Shown one piece after another: positions 58,452 through 64,000 of a stretch of 64,000 bases of DNA (the first letter of the stretch is position 1; each line of letters starts with the position of its first letter). This DNA is from Homalodisca vitripennis (taxonomy: Eukaryota > Arthropoda > Insecta > Hemiptera > Cicadellidae), in NCBI RefSeq assembly GCF_021130785.1, contig NC_060211.1:27389001-27453000 (forward strand), written 5' to 3'. The translations under genes and the position numbers were made by a program. The notes under the pieces are model-generated. The model made no database searches. It was not told the origin of the DNA and was given only the letters and a program-made list of their open reading frames with translations.

Positions 58452-58939
58452 CTGAAGTTATGACATGTATAAGTTAATAACATAGAATGAACGACACATA
58501 TATAATACTTACAATCATTTACAACACGTAGACTTGAAGTTAGTTACCTCTGGAGGAACAACCATAGTTAATACATTTACAATTATTAAAATAGCTTGAC
58601 AATATAAAGAACATTTCAACTTAATTCATTCGTGGCACTACGTCAAAATTTTCTTACAGGTAGGATAGTGGCCATTATTAATGTTCAACAGTTGTAACAA
58701 TTTTACATATTAATATCTATTAACATGTGACAAATGATCTCAGCTATACTACAAAGGGGTTTTTAATTAATCTTGTGAATAACACCGTTACAATTAAAAT
58801 AAAAAAATGAGTCCTTCTAAAAACCGTTAAAATAGTATTATGTATCTGTATATATGTACAAAACTATTTTATGGATTAATTTTATAATATTTGTTTGCTA
58901 TAGACTAGGAAATGAACAAATCATATAATACAAAAAAAA

Positions 58940-59110
58940 CTAGTAGATGGAATTCACAACGGTAAAGTAAAGATGCCTTATTTTACCAGACGAAGTTAGG
59001 GATAAGAAGCCCTCTTTAACACTTAACCTGGGGACCAATGGCTTAAAGGTTACTTCCGAACCACCACCAACAGTCAAAGTGTTCAATTGTTTGTACCATT
59101 TAAACACTGG
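58940..59110 (-). mobile_element. SINE fragment, same family as 15740-15980
   Basis: Minus-strand body with GGTGGTTCGGAAG, CCCCAGGTTAAGTG and AGAGGGCTTCTTATCCCTAAC blocks, and a GGTAAAATAAGGCATCTTTAC tail. The 5S-like head is missing here. Confidence 0.65.
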
Positions 59111-59159
59111 TGTCTTTACTTTCCTTATTACCATTGCTATAATAATAAATCCTATAATT

Positions 59160-60640
59160 GTATAATGTTACAGTAGTTTAAAATATAGCAAATACTTCGA
59201 AAATGTAAGAAATTTTATTTTTAAATAAATTAAAATTAAATTGATTCATTATAGTACTTGTATTTGGATAGGGCAAAACATATTAAATTCTAATACAATC
59301 CAAAAACCATTTGATATACATGAAATTTGGCAATATGTTCTTTATATTAACTCCTTACTAACATGATAACCCTAATCACTTTCCAAACAGCTGCTTTGCT
59401 ACACGATGTCTGTCAGCTCTAAGATAATACACACTGGCCTCTAGACAAAATGAAGGATTCGGAGATTCTGACGGCAGTTTGGTAAATGAAGATATCGCTG
59501 AAGTTGATCATGGTGGGTGAGAAACATACTAAATTTATGCTGACTTTGGAGCAGCTCTGTGCAAAGCAAATAATACCCGGCAGTAGTTTATAACAGCGCC
59601 ATTTAAAACTCAGCACTTCAAGGATTAGTAAAAAAATCAAAAATTCCAAAACTATTTTGGAAGTAACTTTTAAGGAAATTTTGGGACATGTTCATTAGAA
59701 TTCTTAAAAATATCTTTAGAAACCAAGATGGTAACATTCTGGCATTGAACGGTTAAATAAAATGGTTAGTATTTAAGCATCTGCCATGAAGTTGTTTTAT
59801 TTATACTGATTGCACCTGAAAGACTCTCAACAAGTTTGATTTCAAACTACATTCATTTTGATTAATGAACAGGAAAAAATTTAATAGAAATAATGACATT
59901 TTGGCAATCAAATTTAAGTTGAGAACTACGCTATAGGTGAAAGGTTCAGTAGTTACATTTTTTATAATTCATCACGTAAGAGCTATAGAACATTGAGGAA
60001 ATACAAATAACTATTTGTGAGATGGTGTAAAATAGAATTACCATGAACCCTAATCAGTATTTACAACTAGTACGTATGGTATAAACAGTATTTTCAAATT
60101 CTCAAAATAATAACTTATAACTGATTTCATATCGTGTTTCAAAAATATTAATAACGCCTTTAATTATTAACTTAGAATTCTCAATTTTTTTAATGTCTAG
60201 AATTCTCAATTTTTTAATGTCTTTTTACAAGGGACATACAACAAATTGTATATAAGAATTTTTTTACTGTCATTGCCTATGGAATCATGATAATAAGTTA
60301 AGTGAAAAAAGCTTAAACAAACAGAAAATAATTTTTTTTCTCTAAAGTTTTGATCCTCATAATCCACAATAACACACAAAAAATGTTTCTTTTGCTTGAA
60401 TACATGGATAAATACTACCAATCATTAAAAAATTATTTCCAAAATAATATAAGTGTATATTTTAATATGGTAGAAGCTTGAAATGAGATGTTTAGTGTGT
60501 GAGAGAGGTTGCCGGGACCTGACTCCATCAAGGATCTTCTTTAGAAAAACAAACTATAGATAGTTTTTAATCATCATTAAATTATTACACAGCTAAACTA
60601 TACTGTGATTTGAAATACCTATATTGTGATTTGGTTTAAC
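59160..60640. other. Stretch without recognised genes
   Basis: Searched on the minus strand for the missing first RING exon of the TRIM-like gene without success. A short direct repeat (TAGAATTCTCAATTTTTT) lies at about 60174 and 60198. Otherwise AT-rich. Confidence 0.35.
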
Positions 60641-60715
60641 ATTTTGGTTTCAACAGTTTAGATAATCATAATATCGATGATTTGATTATGGTAGTGGTCG
60701 CTTATTATACTGCAC
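60640..60715. repeat. CAGTRTAATAAGYGGCC-family terminus
   Basis: Ends GTGGTCGCTTATTATACTG (60693-60711), the reverse complement of the left terminus at 60954, preceded by ATAATCATAATATCGATGAT. One end of a copy without a clear partner. Confidence 0.5.
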
Positions 60716-60953
60716 ACACTTGCTGGAGTAAACATTATCCATAATTCTTGCATAATAATAGCTGATCAATTAATGTTGGCATCCAAAGGCCAAGTCTAAA
60801 GGTCTAGTTAGGGGTAGACTTTATAAAACGCCCTTAACTCGTTATTCTATTGTTTGTATCAAATGAATAATTCAATATTAAAATTTAATTGCCTTAGAAT
60901 ATGACTACAAATAAATTATAACAATGTTTAATGTAAACAATAAACAACGGTTT

Positions 60954-61540
60954 CAGTATAATAAGCGGCCACCATATCAATCTAATCATCAATATTATGA
61001 TTATCGAATCATCGATATTTATGAGTAAGGAATCCTCGATAAGTCTATAACGTTATTCAGTTCAACACGATTGTTCCAAATTAACTCAAACAAAGTTAAA
61101 TTATGTGTTAGTTATTGTGTGTGGCACCCACTGGGTGAAAGGGATCCGGTAGCGGAAACATTGCAATGCGGGCCCTCATCGAGTCCTCGTCGGGGTAACA
61201 CAAAGAGACGCGGAGATGCCATCAGTAGATCCTGTGAGTATTCTTTTCTCTATAAGTTATAAGATCCCTAGGATCCTTTAGCAGGGACATAGGGTTTGGA
61301 ACGCGAAGAGCACTGCAGTTGCGGCGGTGTCTGGATCTTCCCCTCGGACCTTAAAAATCCGGGAGAGGGCTACGTGGAAAGTATGTACCGGATCGTACCC
61401 ATATCCGCAGCAGGTCTCCAAGGTTAAGAGCCTCTAATCGATAGAAAAATGGAGTAATGGCTGCTACGGATAGGAAATACTCATGAATTACAATGAGTCG
61501 ATAATCATGAATAATCGTGTGTTGGCCACTTATTACATTG
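60954..61540. mobile_element. Inverted-repeat element enclosing a 28S rRNA fragment
   Basis: The left end CAGTATAATAAGCGGCCACC (60954-60973) plus a GATTATCGAATCATCG subterminal block is mirrored by GATAATCATGAATAATCG and GGCCACTTATTACATTG (to 61540). Between them, 61133-61456 is 28S rRNA. Lone or paired termini of the same family lie at 23948, 24048, 60711 and 62757. A non-autonomous DNA transposon that carries, or was hit by, rDNA is the simplest reading. Confidence 0.6.
61133..61456 (+). pseudogene. 28S rRNA fragment (rDNA pseudogene)
   Basis: The plus strand follows an inner part of insect 28S rRNA: TCGTCGGGGTAACACAAAG, CGCGGAGATGCC, TCTTTTCTCTATAAG, then AGGATCCTTTAGCAGGGACA, TAGGGTTTGGAACGCGAAGA, GCACTGCAGTTGCGGCGGTG, ATCCGGGAGAGGGC, ACCCATATCCGCAGCAGGTC and AGAGCCTCTAATCGATAG. 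The second half is near-perfect, while the first 150 bases have gaps and substitutions. No 18S, 5.8S or further 28S is adjacent, so it is not a functional gene. Confidence 0.9.
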
Positions 61541-61964
61541 CAGCCCAGCTGAAATCAAATTACCTTATATTGTAATTAATACTAATTGTAAATTAATACT
61601 TGATTATACCGACCACACCCAGACATGAATCGTTATTTGACATTTTGCTTCTACTGATTACTAGATTAGCGTTAGAGAACAATATTTCGTCAATATAAAA
61701 CAGGAATTTTCTTATCGCAAACCCCTCCCCATCCTCAGACAGAGGTCAAAATCGAGCGGTCTAGTAGATAACGTGATTGCAGAGTCTCGCCGCCCGTTCA
61801 GCTGGTGCGTCGCTTTGTTGTACTTCAGTGTTTTACCCCTAAATTTCTTCAAACACAAAAATTCAACAAAACAAACACTACCAAACAAAAACTAAACTCT
61901 TTATTGAAAAAAAAACACACAAAACTTGTTTTTATTCTTGATCACACTCCGCCACCCAAAATAC

Positions 61965-62115
61965 GAGTGCCTCCGGCCATCAGTGCTGATGTCAACGAAA
62001 GAAAAACATCCCTCGAGATAGTATCTATCAGTAAAATATCAAATTCTAGAGGGGGCTGATCAGAAATATAAATTTAATTGTAATGGAAAGGCAATTATGT
62101 ACCGTGCAAAAAACT
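61965..62115. repeat. GCCATCAGTGCGGGCTTC-family repeat, copy near the right end
   Basis: GTGCCTCCGGCCATCAGTGC is followed directly by TGATGTCAACGAAAG, AAAACATCCCTCGAGATAGT, TCAAATTCTAGAGGGGG and CAATTATGTACCGTGC. It matches 22618-22815 apart from a missing 30-base middle piece. Confidence 0.7.
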
Positions 62116-62659
62116 TAAATAATCATGTGATGCCACGCGGCCTGCCGTAATCGGGATTCTCGAGAAAGATAAAATAACAGCGACAATAATACTGATCACA
62201 ATACCTGGAAATGCTTGTTGATTGATGGAATTGGAAACGTTTTATAACGTTCTAAGTTCATTGAAAAAGGTTTAAGCGTTGGGGCATATAACGGAATCTA
62301 ACCCCATTGATAATTGTTGTAAGTTTGTAATTTTGTAATTAAAGAGTTGTTTTTTCGTTCTATCATGTCTATTTCTATAAATTTATATTTTTGTGTTCTT
62401 CATACTGGTGTGGTTGGTATGATCCCAAAGTACCCATTCACTTACTTTTTAAATACTATTTTGAAGAATAACGTGTCTGACACCTTGTAACACAAATACC
62501 ACATGTACATTGCTATTGTACTTGCGGCTAGCCGACAATTACTCAAGTACCATACATATGACTACTTTGTTTCAATTAATTTGAACAATCATTTTGAACC
62601 GAATTACGTTGCTTTTAAGATTGTACTAAACAATATAGTTATATTGTAAAATAAAAATT

Positions 62660-63685
62660 GCTAGCAATTATAAATTATGAATATCTATACGTAAAATGTT
62701 TTTACATTTAATAGTTTAGATATTTATAGCTAATAGTTTATTTGATTAATCGTGATGGCCACTTATTACACTGTAACTAGGTATAGTTCATCTAAAAAGG
62801 TAATAATTGAATAGTGAATTAATTAATTAATCTATCCTATGTCTTTTTATAAATTGTAACGAACAAAACAGTGTAACATTTAGTTTCTCTTTACTATTTT
62901 AGAGGAAACATACTCGTACATCTGACAGCTTGTGATACAACTAACGCACAAGGATACATACAAAGACAAAGTCAGACCTCAAAAGAGTGACTGAGCTCCA
63001 CAAGCTTTTGGATCCCAAAAGAGTCAAATACAAAGTCGGATTTGCAAAATGTGGTACTTTGGCAAGGTAATGTTATTGTTTACTTTTTGCCATCCACATC
63101 CTGTCCCCAGGTGTGTGTTCCAGTGAAAATTGCTGCTTCTACGCACAAACTCCTTAGCTGAAGAGACGAATCGAACTCAAAACAGAAAATCCACAAATAT
63201 GTCAAGAGCGTTAAATCAAAGAATACATTTGCATTGACATGCAATCCAAAAGCGTTTTGGCAGTCACAGAGTAACAGATCCCAAAAGCTTTCGGATCCCA
63301 AACGGGTAACCAATCTCTTTGTGACAAAGCCGTGTCGCCTGGACAAAGTGTCTTGCAAAATGGAAGAATCATTTATGACCCAGTTTGACTTTTATCCCGT
63401 TTTCGTTCTATTTCCAGAACTCATCAGCATGACAAAGTAGCCATGGAACTTGGACATTTGCATTACTGCTGCTGGTACTGTTTGTATTTATCAAAGACAA
63501 ATTCAGATCTCAAAAGGGTGATCGGGCTCAACAAGTACAAGGATATACATCGTCATAGTACTTTCGATCATTACTCAAATACCAAACAAATGGTATTGGT
63601 AAAAACCATGAATATCTATAGGTAAAATGTTTTAAACATTTAATAGTTTAGATATTTATAGCTAATAGTTTATTTGGTAAATATT
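62660..63685. repeat. Direct repeats about 0.93 kb apart
   Basis: 62676-62745 and 63608-63677 share ATGAATATCTATA, GTAAAATGTTTT and an almost identical TTTAATAGTTTAGATATTTATAGCTAATAGTTTATTTG block. Weaker matches upstream of each (ACTCAAGTACCA / ACTCAAATACCA) suggest a diverged duplication of the whole interval. 62757-62777 is another CAGTGTAATAAGTGGCC terminus. Confidence 0.55.
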
Positions 63686-64000
63686 AAGATCAGCGACTAC
63701 CGCTCCAATCGCCGTAATGTTTTGAATACTAACACAGGTTAACGTAATTTCACCGAAAAAAATGGTCCCAGTTTTTCGGCAGTACAATGTTGGCAATACA
63801 AAACACATAAATAACAAGATTTTCGACTAACAAACTAAAAACAATGGCCGACCATGGTCGTTTTGATGAGTTGACAGTAGTCACGTGAAAAACAGGAAAG
63901 TTTCTGATTGGCCGGGCGGATCACGTGACCTATAGGACGGCTTCGATTGACCGCCAGACGTAAACAAACAAACCTACATGGACAAGGAATAATTAGTGAA

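Noticed and set aside
59419..59649. Cys-containing minus-strand frame as the missing first RING exon
   Set aside because: Cys spacing does not give C-x2-C in the right place and no donor in the needed phase follows.
61133..61456. Functional rRNA gene
   Set aside because: Only an internal 28S piece with gaps; the rest of the rDNA unit is absent.

Overview
This is AT-rich eukaryotic DNA, almost certainly from an insect. It has short exons separated by long introns bounded by GT/AG, dense microsatellites, and a transposon community typical of insects: R1-clade and jockey-like LINEs, Penelope-like elements, mariner, piggyBac-like and Tigger/pogo-like elements, and a Gypsy remnant. The embedded 28S rRNA fragment and the 5S-like SINE also look arthropod by eye. 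A hemipteran-like genome is my guess only; nothing here fixes the species. Nothing prokaryotic is present, and most long open frames are repeats or chance.

Two host genes can be supported. (1) On the plus strand, 33944-38203, is a UBE2J1-type (Ubc6-like) ubiquitin-conjugating enzyme of the ER membrane. Four exons are visible. They carry the UBC core with the catalytic Cys, a linker and a C-terminal membrane anchor. The first coding exon is not found. The last exon has an apparent one-base insertion. (2) On the minus strand, from 58451 down to about 48289 and possibly beyond, is a RING/B-box (TRIM-like) E3 ligase. The exons encode half a RING, a linker, a first zinc box, a second B-box and the start of a coiled coil. 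The second B-box exon also has an apparent one-base insertion. The two genes lie on opposite strands with their 3' ends towards each other, about 10 kb apart. One is an E2 and the other an E3, but nothing in the sequence links them functionally.

Layout. 1-33 kb is gene-poor: palindromic MITE-like elements (151-235, 2996-3215, 16980-17386), a rearranged inverted-repeat family around a GT array (4285-5000, 6925-7405), LINE RT remnants (12690-13640), a 5S-like SINE (15740-15980), a Gypsy PBS/gag remnant abutting an R1-clade LINE (18500-21060), RNase H LINE tails (24606-25325, 30795-31990), a paired 3' retroposon family (26090-26612, mirrored at 42350-42860), an element with 305-bp terminal inverted repeats (26988-28524) and a piggyBac-like derivative (29115-30205). 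33.9-38.2 kb is UBE2J1, with an 11-copy 75-bp minisatellite in one intron and a mariner fragment in another. 40-45.2 kb holds more transposons: two further TTAA-flanked elements, a Tigger-like terminus next to a C-tract array, and a mariner with both ends. 46-47.8 kb is a 5'-truncated LINE. 48.3-58.5 kb is the TRIM-like gene, with two Penelope-like remnants in its introns. 59-64 kb is intergenic, with a 28S rRNA fragment lying between inverted repeats.

Most striking: a 28S rDNA fragment enclosed by the ends of a repeat family found at several sites; a family of inverted-repeat elements with a stem-GAAAC motif resembling a hammerhead core; a higher-order 75-bp minisatellite that stays open for 224 codons; and matching one-base insertions in both conserved genes, which raise the question of consensus error.
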